From Theropithecus gelada (taxonomy: Eukaryota > Chordata > Mammalia > Primates > Cercopithecidae), in contig NC_037668.1 of the NCBI RefSeq assembly GCF_003255815.1, positions 16,359,840 through 16,423,839 of the forward strand: DNA of 64,000 bases, in the 5' to 3' direction. Position 1 is the stretch's first letter; every line of letters begins with the position of its first letter. The notes under the pieces are model-generated. The model was given only the letters and a program-made list of their open reading frames with translations. It was not told where the DNA came from and did not search any database. Shown here piece after piece: positions 23,309-31,062 of the stretch. The translations under genes were made by a program, and so were the position numbers.

Positions 23309-24797
23309 AGGATCATGGAGGGCTAAATAAGATGGGCGGAGCTGAGATTACAGCTGACGGAATGGGGATTAGACCCAAGTACCAGATAAATCTAGAAACT
23401 AGAGAAGTGAAGGAAGTTACAGTACAGAAAACAGTTCCACTTGATCTTCACACATAAAGGTGGAAGAAGAAATAGGATGATCTCCTGTTGTTTTTCAGGC
23501 TACGGAAAAACCTGCGAGCCCTGGTGGTTGTCCATGCTACATGGTATGTGAAGGCATTTCTGGCACTGCTTCGGCCCTTCATCAGGTACTAGTTCTAGGA
23601 ACAAGGACTCCCTTCTCCTTCCCCCCATTTTCAAAATCAAGATTAAGATCTTGCCAGGCGCGGTGGCTCAAGCCTGTAATCCCAGCACTTTGGGAGGCCG
23701 AGGCGGGTGGATCACGAGGTCAGGAGATCGAGACCATCCTGGCTAACATGGTGAAACCCCGTCTCTACTAAAAATACAAAAAACTAGCCGGGCGTGGTGG
23801 CGGGCGCCTGTAGTCCCAGCTACTCGGAGGCTGAGGCAGGAGAATGGCGTGAACCTGGGAGGCGGAGCTTGCAGTGAGCCGAGATCGCGCCACTGCACTC
23901 CAGCCTGGGTGACACAGCGTGAGACTCCNNNNNNNNNNNNNNNNNNNNNNNNNNNNNNNNNNNNNNNNNNNNNNNNNNNNNNNNNNNNNNNNNNNNNNNN
24001 NNNNNNNNNNNNNNNNNNNNNNNNGTCTAAAAAAAAAAAAAAAAAAAAAAGATTAAGATCTTTCTCCACCTTGATTCTTTCTAGCCTTAACCACTCTACT
24101 TCTACATTTTTCTTTGCAAGGATTTTTGGGAACCCTTCTCCCAATACAAAACACAGTTGGTTTATTCTCTCTTTTCAGTTCCAAATTCACACGAAAAATC
24201 CGTTTTCTGGACAGCCTGGGGGAGCTGGCGCAACTCATATCCCTGGATCAAGTCCACATCCCTGAAGCTGTCAGACAGTGAGTTTCACACTTAAGGATAA
24301 AGCTTTGGGGGTGGGATGTGTAAAGCCAATCCCTACTTTTTTAATGCCTTGGGGGACATACAAAAGAATGAAAAGACAGAGGCCCTGCTTTCGGGTGCTT
24401 TAATATATATGGGGAAACTGCACACACCCAGAGAAGAAATGAAGGACACTATTGCATCCAACAAGAATAAATGAAGGAAAAACCTATATATATAAGTGCA
24501 GAGGCAATAAGGAATAAAGGAATAATCACAGTGCAGAGGAGATTCCGACTGGCCCTAGAAATTAGGAAGAGATGTGTTGGAAGTGAACAGATGATATCCA
24601 GTGGGGCAGAGGGTATTAGGGAGCAAAAGTGCTAAATGATGACTCAACCCAATCATCTAGCTCTTCCAGTTCACCTGGCTTGTCTCCCCAAACCAGAAAG
24701 TAAAACCCAAGTCCTGCCCCTGAACCTCTTCTCTCCTCTCATCTCCCCTCCCTCTCCTAGGCTGGACCGGGATCTCCATGGCTCAGGAGGCACCTAA
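12805..24797 (+). CDS. BNIPL: BNIPL, BCH-domain protein (BNIP-2-like)
   Basis: Complete gene. Ten coding exons join without a break: 12805-12845, 13650-13745, 14212-14276, 14508-14732, 20331-20513, 20706-20808, 20968-21099, 23499-23585, 24179-24277 and 24761-24797. They total 1068 nt, 355 residues plus TAA, close to the 357-residue human protein. The N-terminal third is acidic and disordered (WQDEEF, SDSEQLDSGHEFEWE). From about residue 190 to the end lies a BCH domain, the CRAL-TRIO-like scaffold of the BNIP2/Cdc42GAP family (VIEPYKKVLSHGGYHGDG, VVVHATWYVKAFLALLRPF, KFTRKIRFLDSLGEL). Family members bind BCL2, Cdc42GAP and small GTPases and influence apoptosis and cell shape. The start MGTIQEAGKKTDVG is the first in-frame ATG of the exon; an internal ATG at 14546 would give a 275-residue form. 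Most exons lie between Alu-rich introns, with a gap in intron 8. Confidence 0.95.
13650..13745 (+). CDS. BNIPL: BNIPL coding exon 2
   Basis: 96 nt after a TTAG acceptor and before GTGAGG. Encodes VREIAEAPELEAALRHGELE followed by LKEEWQDEEFPR; acidic. Confidence 0.9.
13803..14100 (+). mobile_element. Old Alu in BNIPL intron 2
   Basis: AluJ-like divergence (AGCTCAGAAGTTCAAGACTT). Confidence 0.9.
14212..14276 (+). CDS. BNIPL: BNIPL coding exon 3
   Basis: 65 nt between CTCTAG and GTAGGT. Reads LLPEEVDPSEDPGDPKGDSQ. Confidence 0.9.
14508..14732 (+). CDS. BNIPL: BNIPL coding exon 4
   Basis: 225 nt after an ACTGCAG acceptor and before GTGGGA. Reads TPSTLALCGQRPMRKRLS through LDSGHEFEWE. It contains the internal in-frame ATG at 14546. 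Confidence 0.92.
15063..15366 (+). mobile_element. AluY before the first gap
   Basis: Full dimer ending in A-tail and AAATAAATAAAT, then poly-T into N. Confidence 0.93.
15383..15455. other. Assembly gap (73 N)
   Basis: Entered from a poly-T tract and left at a 'TCAAAA' poly-A tract, so it probably hides Alu sequence. Its true length cannot be inferred from the N count. Confidence 0.95.
15838..16139 (-). mobile_element. Alu
   Basis: Inserted in the L2-like element; ends CATGCCTGGCC. Confidence 0.93.
16165..16463 (+). mobile_element. AluY, Old World monkey type
   Basis: CTCAAGCC and GATCCGGCC markers; GAAAGGAGTA target copies. Confidence 0.95.
16589..16879 (-). mobile_element. Old Alu
   Basis: AluJ-like reversed copy. 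Confidence 0.9.
16913..17213 (+). mobile_element. Alu
   Basis: Full dimer with long A-tail; target near copies GCAGTTCT / GCAGCTCT. Confidence 0.93.
17293..17593 (+). mobile_element. Old Alu
   Basis: AluJ-like with an expanded A/T middle (GAAAAAAAATTTTTTTTTAA). Confidence 0.92.
17848..18032 (+). mobile_element. Alu right-arm fragment plus (CAA)n(TAA)n
   Basis: Only the right monomer remains, followed by CAA and TAA repeats. Confidence 0.8.
18090..18391 (+). mobile_element. Alu
   Basis: Target copies ATAGGAAATATG on both sides. Confidence 0.94.
18428..18466 (+). repeat. (TTA)n microsatellite
   Basis: About 13 TTA units at the poly-T edge of a minus-strand Alu fragment in BNIPL intron 4. 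Confidence 0.9.
18467..18503 (-). mobile_element. Short Alu 3' fragment
   Basis: TTTTTGAGACAGTCTCGC to CAGGCTG only, after the (TTA)n tract. Confidence 0.7.
18510..18831 (-). mobile_element. Old Alu with interrupted middle
   Basis: Reversed arm 18510-18630 and second arm 18690-18831, separated by about 60 bp of A/T-rich sequence. Confidence 0.75.
18888..18975 (-). mobile_element. Alu fragment
   Basis: Poly-T to GGCTCACTGCA only; shares AAAGTGGTGCAATATAGG with the Alu at 15838. Confidence 0.8.
19018..19328 (+). mobile_element. Alu
   Basis: Target copies AAGCCTGGGTTA at both ends; long A-tail. Confidence 0.93.
19447..19755 (+). mobile_element. AluY
   Basis: Target copies AAGAATCTCA; tail of AAAGG units. 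Confidence 0.94.
19920..20216 (+). mobile_element. Alu
   Basis: Target copies TCAAGGAAAA; ends about 115 nt before BNIPL exon 5. Confidence 0.93.
20331..20513 (+). CDS. BNIPL: BNIPL coding exon 5
   Basis: 183 nt after a 5.6-kb intron; acceptor CTTTTAG, donor GTAATG. Reads DELPRAEGLGASEAAERL to YKKVLSHG, entering the BCH domain. Confidence 0.92.
20706..20808 (+). CDS. BNIPL: BNIPL coding exon 6
   Basis: 103 nt between CTCCAG and GTGAGG. Reads GYHGDGLNAVILFASCYLP to YVMEHLF; BCH domain. Confidence 0.93.
20968..21099 (+). CDS. BNIPL: BNIPL coding exon 7
   Basis: 132 nt between CCCCTAG and GTGAGA. Reads YMVGTLELLVAENYLLVHLS to CYRTLDR; BCH domain. Confidence 0.93.
21236..21735 (+). repeat. MIR element split by an Alu
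   Basis: The MIR core begins at 21236 (GGACAAGTCACTTAACCTCC), is cut by the Alu at 21346-21620 and resumes with TTCTTTATCTGTAAAATGGC. Confidence 0.65.
21346..21620 (-). mobile_element. Old Alu inside a MIR
   Basis: Reversed copy that has lost its poly-T end. Confidence 0.88.
21812..22096 (-). mobile_element. Old Alu
   Basis: Reversed, without a clear poly-T end; ends CCCTGGCC. Confidence 0.88.
22190..22494 (-). mobile_element. AluY, Old World monkey type
   Basis: GGCCGGATCTCAGC and TCGCCCGGCTAGTTTT markers; TGCCCCCTTTCCTTTTT target copies. Confidence 0.95.
22643..22941 (+). mobile_element. Alu
   Basis: Full dimer with A-tail. Confidence 0.93.
22977..23306 (+). mobile_element. Young AluY upstream of BNIPL exon 8
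   Basis: CTCAAGCC marker, TACTCGGAGGCTGAGG one-base deletion, GGGTGACACAGCG; about 45-nt A-tail; AAATGAGGATC target copies. Confidence 0.95.
23499..23585 (+). CDS. BNIPL: BNIPL coding exon 8
   Basis: 87 nt (29 codons) between TTTTTCAG and GTACTA. Reads LRKNLRALVVVHATWYVKAF and LALLRPFI. Its length keeps frame if skipped. Nearly identical young Alus lie on both sides in the same orientation. Confidence 0.93.
23653..24050 (+). mobile_element. Young AluY downstream of BNIPL exon 8, with gap
   Basis: Nearly identical to the Alu at 22977, sharing its rare variants. GATTAAGATCTT target copies at 23641 and 24051; N run in the tail. Confidence 0.94.
23929..24024. other. Assembly gap (96 N)
   Basis: Falls at the 3' A-tail of an AluY in BNIPL intron 8, between GAGACTCC and GTCTAAAA. 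Confidence 0.95.
24179..24277 (+). CDS. BNIPL: BNIPL coding exon 9
   Basis: 99 nt between CTTTTCAG and GTGAGT. Reads SKFTRKIRFLDSLGELAQLI to HIPEAVR. Confidence 0.93.
24761..24797 (+). CDS. BNIPL: BNIPL coding exon 10 with stop
   Basis: After a CTCTCCTAG acceptor, the end of the BCH domain, QLDRDLHGSGGT, then TAA at 24795-24797. Confidence 0.93.
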
Positions 24798-25068
24798 CAC
24801 AGGACTGGATAAAAGGCCTTAGAACCAGTTAGTGATCTGCCTACACCCGAATCCCTCAAACATCTGAGCTGTTTTGTAAATCATCTTATCCCCAATCTCA
24901 GTACCACTGGATCTTCACTTCTCAGGGGGATTTTGTCCTTTGCATGACCCTGCCTTCAGCAGGGCTTTGAGACTGGGAAGCTGGTCTGCTGGGTGACTTT
25001 CATTCCAGTTGTTGGGGCGGAAGGCTGAATGTAGGGTCATTTTGTATGGGATATGCAGAGCTCTGGGG

Positions 25069-25360
25069 TTGTTTTGTTTTTTGAGACGGAGTCCGGCTCT
25101 GTGGCCAAGCTGGAGTGCAGTGACGCCATCTCAGCTCACTGCAACCTCTGTCTCCTGGTTCGAGCCATTCTTCTGCCTCAGCATCCGGAGTAGCTGAGAC
25201 TACAGGCACACACCACGCCCAACTAATTTTTTTGTATTTTTAGTACAGACAGGGTTTCACCTTGTTGGCCAGGATGGTCTTGATCTCTTGACCTCGTGAT
25301 CTGTCCGCCTCAGCCTCCCAAAGTGCAGAGATTACAGGTGTGAGCCACTGCGCCCGGCCA
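25069..25360 (-). mobile_element. Alu in BNIPL 3' UTR
   Basis: AGAGCTCTGGG target copies at both ends. Confidence 0.94.
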
Positions 25361-25371
25361 GAGCTCTGGGT

Positions 25372-25450
25372 TTTAATTCTACTTTAGCTGTAGAACCTTG
25401 GGCAAATCATCTTTTTGGGTTCCTCATTTTCCTCCTCTCTAAGTGGAGGG
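25372..25450 (+). repeat. MIR fragment in BNIPL 3' UTR
   Basis: ACCTTGGGCAAATCATC followed by TTCCTCATTTTCCTCCTCTC. Confidence 0.4.
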
Positions 25451-25657
25451 GCTGTGATCTTTCCACCTTGGATGGAAGAGGCTTACCTGACAGCCAGCCT
25501 GCCTGCTGGGAGCCAGGAGAGTCAGCTCATTAAATCTTGAAGAACCCCTGTATGCCCTTTTTCCTTCTAAGTCATGTCTGCTGCCTGTGAGCCTGGGAAG
25601 GAGTGCTTTCAAAACCTGTATTTTGCGCTCTTTAGTAAATTTAGAACTGTAGAGACT

Positions 25658-25663
25658 AATAAA
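25658..25663 (+). promoter_or_regulatory. BNIPL: BNIPL poly(A) signal (AATAAA)
   Basis: Consensus hexamer in GACTAATAAACTGCG. It lies only about 280 bp before the MENT start codon. Confidence 0.65.
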
Positions 25664-25769
25664 CTGCGATGAGACATTTAAGCTCTACTCCAAAGAAGTG
25701 AACGACTCTTTCACCACCCCTTGCATCCCAAACCTTCTTTCGGTTCTGGCAGAGTTCTTGCCGCAGAGA

Positions 25770-26110
25770 TTCCTTAGGAGCACCCCGCGCGGTGCGCGGG
25801 CGCCTGCGCGTCGAACCCCACCCCCTTCCCCGCGGGCCTCGGTTCAAACGACCCAGTGGGTCTAGAGCGGAAGGGAGGGAGCGAAGGTAGGAGGCAGGGC
25901 CTGCCTCAGTGGCCTCCCTCCCAACCCCAAGAGCCCAGCCCTATGGTCCCCGCCGCCGGCGCGCTGCTGTGGGTCCTGCTGCTGAGTCTGGGTCCCCGGG
26001 CGGCGGGGGCCCAAGGCCTGACCCAGACTCCGACCGCAATGCAGAGGATCAGTTTACGCTCTGCGGGCCCCAGGACCCGCAGCTACCGGAGCACCGCCCG
26101 GCCTGTTCTT
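25770..26110 (+). promoter_or_regulatory. MENT: MENT promoter / CpG-rich 5' region
   Basis: A CpG-dense stretch (CACCCCGCGCGGTGCGCGGG and following) immediately before and over the start of MENT, in an otherwise CpG-poor setting. No TATA box is seen. The transcription start is inferred to lie near 25.8 kb. Confidence 0.6.
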
Positions 26111-26947
26111 CCCCGGAAGACGAGGATAATCCTAGAGGACGATAATGATGCCATGGCCGACGCCGACCGCCTGGCTGGACCGGCGGCTGCAGAGCTCTTG
26201 GCCGCCACGGTGTCCACCGGCTTTAGCCGGTCGTCCACCATTAACGAGGAGGATGGGTCTTCGGAAGAGGGGGTTGTGATTAATGCCGGAAAGGATAACA
26301 CCAGCAGAGAGCTTCCCAGTGTGACTCCCAGTACAGCGGGGAGTTCCAGCACGAGGTTTATAGCCAATAGTCAGGAGCCTGAAATCAGGATGACTTCAAG
26401 CCTGCCGCACTCCCCCGGGAGGTCTACTGAGGACCCGCCAGGCTCGGAGGCCACCCTGAGCCAGTGGTCCACACCCGGGTCTACCCCGAGCCGGTGGCCG
26501 TCACCCTCATCTACAGCCATGCCACCTCCTGAGGATCTGCGACTGGTGCTGATGCCCTGGGGCCCGTGGCACTGCCACTGCAAGTCGGGCACCATGAGCC
26601 GGAGCCGGTCTGGGAAGCTGCACGGCCTTTCCGGGCGCCTTCGAGTTGGGGCGCTGAGCCAACTCCGCACGGAGCACAAGCCTTGCACCTACCAACAATG
26701 TCCCTGCAACCGACTTCGGGAAGAGTGCCCCCTGGACACAAGTCTCTGTACTGACACCAACTGTGCCTCTCAGAGCACCACCAGTACCAGGGCCACCACT
26801 ACCCCCTTCCCCACCATCCACCTCAGAAGCAGTCCCAGCCTGCCACCCACCAGCCCCTGCCCAGCCCTGGCTTTTTGGAAACAGGTCAGGATTGGCCTGG
26901 AGGATATTTGGAATAGCCTCTCTTCAGTGTTCACAGAGATGCAACCA
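25943..26947 (+). CDS. MENT: MENT coding exon 1
   Basis: Encodes 335 of 341 residues and ends CAA CCA before the donor GTAAGT. If the intron is read through, translation continues only VSVWL before a stop at 26963-26965. Confidence 0.93.
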
Positions 26948-29197
26948 GTAAGTGTTTGGTTATAAGCCAGAGTCTTTGATGAGGGATCTGAAAAGTCCTG
27001 ATATCTAAAACCCAGTTGCTAAGCCAGCCAGTGTTGCTTACATGAACTGTTACTGACTTACCTGGTTATTGATTCATAACATGCATTGGTTATTCACAAT
27101 GTTAGCCATTGATTCCACCTTTTTTTTTTTTTTTTTTTGAAACGGAGTCTTGCTCTGTCGCCCAGGCTGGAGTGCAGTGGCCGGATCTCAGCTCACTGCA
27201 AGCTCCGCCTCTAGGGTTTACGCCATTCTCCTGCCTCAGCCTCCCGAGTAGCTGGGATTACAGGCGCCCGCCACCTCGCCCGGCTAGTTTTCTGTATTTT
27301 TTTAGTAGAGACGGGGTTTCACCGTGTTCGCCAGGATGGTCTCGATCTCCTGACCTCGTCATCCGCCCGTCTCAGCCTTCCAAAGTGCTGGGATTACAGG
27401 CTTGAGCCACCACACCCAGCTGATTCCACCTATTATTTATTGAGCAACTACTGGTTGGTCATTAGGTAAAATGTCTTACTGCTCATTAGGTGATTATTGA
27501 CCAAATAGTTAATAGTTAAGATTGGAAATACTTTTTTTTTTTTTTTAAGACAGAGTTTCACTCTTATTGCCAAGGCTGGAGTGCAATGGCATGATCTTGG
27601 CTCACTGCAACCTCTGCCTCCCAGGTTCAAGCAATTCTCCTGCCTCAGCCTCTTGAGTAGCTGGGATTATAGGCACTCACCCACTACCACACCCAGCTAA
27701 TTTTGTTTTTGTTTAGTAGAGATGGGGTTTTACCATGTTGGCCAGGCTGGTCTAGAACTCCTGACTTCAAGTGATCCACCTGCCTCGGCCTCCCAAAATG
27801 CTGGGATTATAGGCATGAGCCACTGAGCCTAGCCCTGGAAATTCTTTCTTTTTTTTACAAAGTCTCGCTATATTGCCCAGGATGGTCTTGAACTCCTGGG
27901 CTCAAGCAATTCTCCTGCCTCAGCCTTCCAAAGTGCTGGGATTACAGGCATGAGCTACTGTGCCCCTGGCCATAAGACTTTTTTTTTTCTTTTTTTTTTT
28001 TTTTTTTTTTTTTGAGACGGAGTCTCGCTCTGTCGCCCAGGCTGGAGTGCAGTGGCCGGATCTCAGCTCACTGCAAGCTCCGCCTCCCGGGTTCACGCCA
28101 TTCTCCGGCCTCAGCCTCCCGAGTAGCTGGGACTACAGGCGCCCACCACCTCGCCCGGCTAGTTTTTTGTATTTCTTAATAGAGACAGGGTTTCACCGTG
28201 TTAGCCAGGATGGTCTCGATCTCCTGACCTCGTGATCCGCCCGTCTCGGCCTCCCAAAGTGCTGGGATTACAGGCTTGAGCCACCGCGCCCGGCAAGACT
28301 TTTTTTTTTCAAGACAGGGTCTCACTCTCATCACTCAGGCTGGAGTGTGGTGGTGCAATCACAACTCACTGCAGCCTCCATCTTCTGAGCTCACGCAATC
28401 CTCCCACTTTAGCCTGCTGAGTAGCTGCGACTACAGACATGTACCACGCCTGGCTAACAAGATCTCACTATGTTGCCCAGGCTGGTCTCCAACTCCTGAG
28501 CTCAAGGGATCTGCCCACCTTGGCCTTCCAGAATTCTGGGATTACAGACATGAACCACCATGCCCAGCCCATAAAGACTTTTTGATGCACAGATAATTAA
28601 CAGATATGGAGGATCTTAATCAATTAATAGTTTTGACCTAATACAGCTTAATAGCAACAACTGCCAAAATTTGAGGTCTTACTATGTGCACTTTACCTGA
28701 ATCGATCTTCACACCCTATGAGGTATTATTATCCCCGCTTTTCAGATGAAGAAATTGAGGTTTACAAAGCTAGTAAGTGGCAGAGCCATGAGATTTAAAT
28801 CAGGTTTGACACCAGTGCCAACCCTCTTCACCACTACCATCTGGGAGAACTGTCCTTCCGGGACAAGGAAGGATAGTCCTCTGCTTTACCCAGAATTACC
28901 AAAGGTTCTGATTGACTTGATAAGGTTTCAATTGATACGGATGATAGGACTTTGAGGAGGGAAAGGTGATAAACAAAGCATATGCTTGGTCATTTTGCTT
29001 GTTTCTGTTTTTCTCCTTGTGTGTCCAGTACCATTATTGCATACAAAAATAAGTAAAGGGTGGGCAATAGGGTTGAGGGAATATGGGTTTGTGGGAGGGG
29101 GAGATGAAGCAAGGAAGGGAAAGAATATAGATGTGGTTGTAATTTCCCTTTTTCTCTATTTTTTTTCCTTACCCAGATAGACAGAAACCGGAGGTAA
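25943..29197 (+). CDS. MENT: MENT (C1orf56), secreted/signal-peptide protein
   Basis: Two coding exons, 25943-26947 (335 codons) and 29177-29197 (IDRNRR and stop), give 341 residues, the human length as I recall it. Residues 1-22 form a signal peptide (VPAAGALLWVLLLSL core, likely cut after AAGA). Then comes a Ser/Thr/Pro-rich, probably O-glycosylated region, and at about 210-285 a conserved cysteine- and basic-rich block (PWHCHCKSG, KPCTYQQCPCNRLREECP). The C-terminal part holds GLEDIWNSLSSVFTEMQP. The name means 'methylated in normal thymocytes'; it was reported as a proliferation-linked candidate proto-oncogene, and its biochemical function is not established. The frame is also open upstream to a GTG at 25856, but the ATG at 25943 directly precedes the hydrophobic signal core. 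The 2.2-kb intron is filled with Alus. Confidence 0.93.
27120..27420 (-). mobile_element. AluY, Old World monkey type
   Basis: GGCCGGATCTCAGC marker; TTGATTCCACCT target copies. Confidence 0.95.
27532..27834 (-). mobile_element. Alu
   Basis: Full reversed copy. Confidence 0.92.
27846..27971 (-). mobile_element. Alu monomer
   Basis: About 125-bp single arm ending TGTGCCCCTGGCC. Confidence 0.8.
27979..28294 (-). mobile_element. AluY, Old World monkey type, sister of 52947
   Basis: Shares TTCTCCGGCCTCAGCC and TTTCTTAATAGAGAC with the copy at 52947. Confidence 0.95.
28302..28569 (-). mobile_element. Old Alu with internal deletion
   Basis: Jumps from CACGCCTGGCTAA to CAAGATCTCACTATG. Confidence 0.88.
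28655..28840 (+). repeat. MIR/L2-type ancient repeat
   Basis: GAGGTATTATTATCCCCGCT, TTTTCAGATGAAGAAATTGAGG and CTAGTAAGTGGCAGAGCC in the expected order. Confidence 0.5.
29177..29197 (+). CDS. MENT: MENT coding exon 2 (last six codons)
   Basis: After the acceptor TTTTTTCCTTACCCAG. ATA GAC AGA AAC CGG AGG TAA continues the frame of exon 1 and matches the short C-terminus I recall for the human protein. Confidence 0.85.
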   Translation: MDRNRR

Positions 29198-29514
29198 TGG
29201 CCACTTCATCCACATGAGGAGATATCAGCATCTCAACCTCTCATGCCCTTTCAATCCTAGCACCCACTAGATATTTTCAGAACAGAAAAACAAAACTGGA
29301 AAATACATTGTTTGGTCTTGTGTTTCTTTACAGAGGTACCTGAGGGAGGAGAGACATAAATCTCTTCATCACTAAGACTGAACTGTGTAACTAGCAGCCT
29401 CTGGCTTATTCCCTACTCCCTGTCCCTCAGGATAAAATGTTGATATTGCTCATTTTCCTCATTTCCAACATTGTTTTAAAACAACTACTTCTTTTACAGG
29501 CTTGAAAAATCTCA

Positions 29515-29520
29515 AATAAA
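29515..29520 (+). promoter_or_regulatory. MENT: Candidate proximal MENT poly(A) signal
   Basis: AATAAA in CTCAAATAAACGC, 318 nt after the stop codon. Confidence 0.55.
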
Positions 29521-29816
29521 CGCTAAGAAAAGGGAGTAGGAAGAACAAGGAGTTGAGCCCTTGAAAGATGACATTGGTCTTCTTGCCTTCATAATACTTG
29601 GCCCTCTCTCCTCAGAAGGGCAATGTTGGTACAAAATTCCATCTTGGCCACTTTGGAGGAGTTATCTTCATTAGCCACATCCATCCTTTAATCCAACACA
29701 CACCTGCAGTGATTACTGTGCAACTATTTTGCTTAAATTTTTTTATTTGAAAAATGTATTTAAAAGTCCAACAACTTTTTAATATAAATTATGACTCTCA
29801 AACCCATTCCCATCAC

Positions 29817-29822
29817 TTTATT
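29817..29822 (-). promoter_or_regulatory. CDC42SE1: Candidate CDC42SE1 poly(A) signal
   Basis: TTTATT on the plus strand, AATAAA on the minus strand. A second copy at 29742-29747 is an alternative. Confidence 0.45.
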
Positions 29823-30704
29823 AGTGATGGTAGCATACATATTAGAGAAGGTAGCTAAAGGCAAGAGAGCACCAAAGGAAAAAGACTGTGTCCAAAGAAC
29901 AGGTATTAAATGGGGCTGAAGATTATGGTAACCAGAGATTTCCAGGAGTCTCTAATCTTTCTACCCTATCCTGTTAACCCTTTAGATCTCTAGTATAACA
30001 CTCAGGCTACTGAGGTATTTTAGGGCAACAAGTTGGGTTACTTTCAGAGCAACCAGCTTGACTGGAACTGAGAGTAAATTGGGAATGTAGGACCAATCTT
30101 AGACCCTGAAAAATGGCAGAAAATACATGGAAATTAAAAAAAAAAAAAATAGAACCTCAGTCACTGCTCTGTAGGTATAAGCAAACTGAATGGGTGGTGG
30201 AATTGGCAGAATGGATACCAGTTCCTACCTTCCTGACCCCACTACCATAGAACAGGATGTTTCCTGTTGCAAATCGAATGAGACCCCAGCCTTGTCTCAC
30301 AGCAGGCAGGAGCTCATCTGTCTTGTTCTGCCTTCCTAATTACCCTGGAAGGGCCAGAACAAAGAACACCTGAGAATACTGAAAGTGCCTAAAGACCCCT
30401 GCTCCTACGTTGTTTTCCCATCTAAAGCAGACTCTTCAGCTGGGGGAGGGGGGGCAGTGGGACCTGGTCTTCAGACAAAACTCCCTGAGTCTAATGTGTG
30501 TCTGGTTCTAGGACTAGGGCACAGAAATAGAGCTTAAAATTTGGGGAGGATAAGGAGTGTATCTACTGCTTCTCTCTCCCCCATCCTCAATCCTACCATA
30601 CCCTGTTCATATCTACACTGCAGGAACCACTTCTCCAGAGGGCGAGAATGGAGGAGCATGGGACCTGTCCATCACAGCAACACGCGAGCACAAGCAAAAC
30701 ACTG

Positions 30705-30710
30705 AATAAA
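30705..30710 (+). promoter_or_regulatory. MENT: Candidate distal MENT poly(A) signal
   Basis: AATAAA followed by the GU-rich TTGTTTGGAGATTATGTG. Use of this site would extend MENT into the region transcribed on the other strand as CDC42SE1 3' UTR. Confidence 0.4.
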
Positions 30711-30855
30711 GAATTGTTTGGAGATTATGTGCAGCCCTGCTGAGCCTCATTTATACGAGCTCCTAGTTCATCCATGGCTCGGGCTTAAGATGAGTAACAT
30801 GATGAGGGTAGCGTGCCAAGCAGAAATCACTTCAGAGAAAAATATCTTGACTTTA

Positions 30856-31062
30856 GAGCTGTGGTTCTCAAATGGAGGCGATTTTGCCCCCTAGGAGAAA
30901 TTTGGCAATGTATAGAGACATTTTTGGTTGTCATAACTAGGGTGGGCCAGGGATGCTGCCAAATATCCTGTAATGCACAAAACAGGAAACAGGTATCCTT
31001 TACCAAGAACACTTCAGCCCAAAATGTCAAAGGCATCTCGGTTGTGAAACCTTGTTCTAGAG
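30856..31062 (+). mobile_element. MER5A (hAT-Charlie) DNA transposon copy
   Basis: GTGGTTCTCAAATGGAGGCG, GAGACATTTTTGGTTGTCAT and CAGCCCAAAATGTCAA are MER5A landmarks. A near match TTTAGAG/TCTAGAG at the ends fits an 8-bp target duplication. It lies in the CDC42SE1 3' UTR region, opposite strand. Confidence 0.7.

Larger units (their letters stand above)
24798..25680 (+). other. BNIPL: BNIPL 3' UTR
   Basis: Runs to a consensus AATAAA at 25658-25663. It contains a reverse-oriented Alu (25069-25360) with matching target duplications and a MIR-like stretch. An earlier ATTAAA near 25531 could give a shorter UTR. Confidence 0.6.
26948..29176 (+). other. MENT: MENT intron
   Basis: 2.2 kb, mostly five minus-orientation Alus or Alu parts at 27120-28570, then a MIR-like copy and unique sequence. 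Confidence 0.8.

Noticed and set aside
25856..25942. In-frame upstream extension of MENT from GTG at 25856
   Set aside because: It begins with GTG, not ATG, and would place 29 polar residues before a clear signal peptide. The ATG at 25943 is the natural start.
26083..26821. Several minus-strand ORFs of about 75-105 codons
   Set aside because: Antisense shadows of the G+C-rich MENT coding exon.
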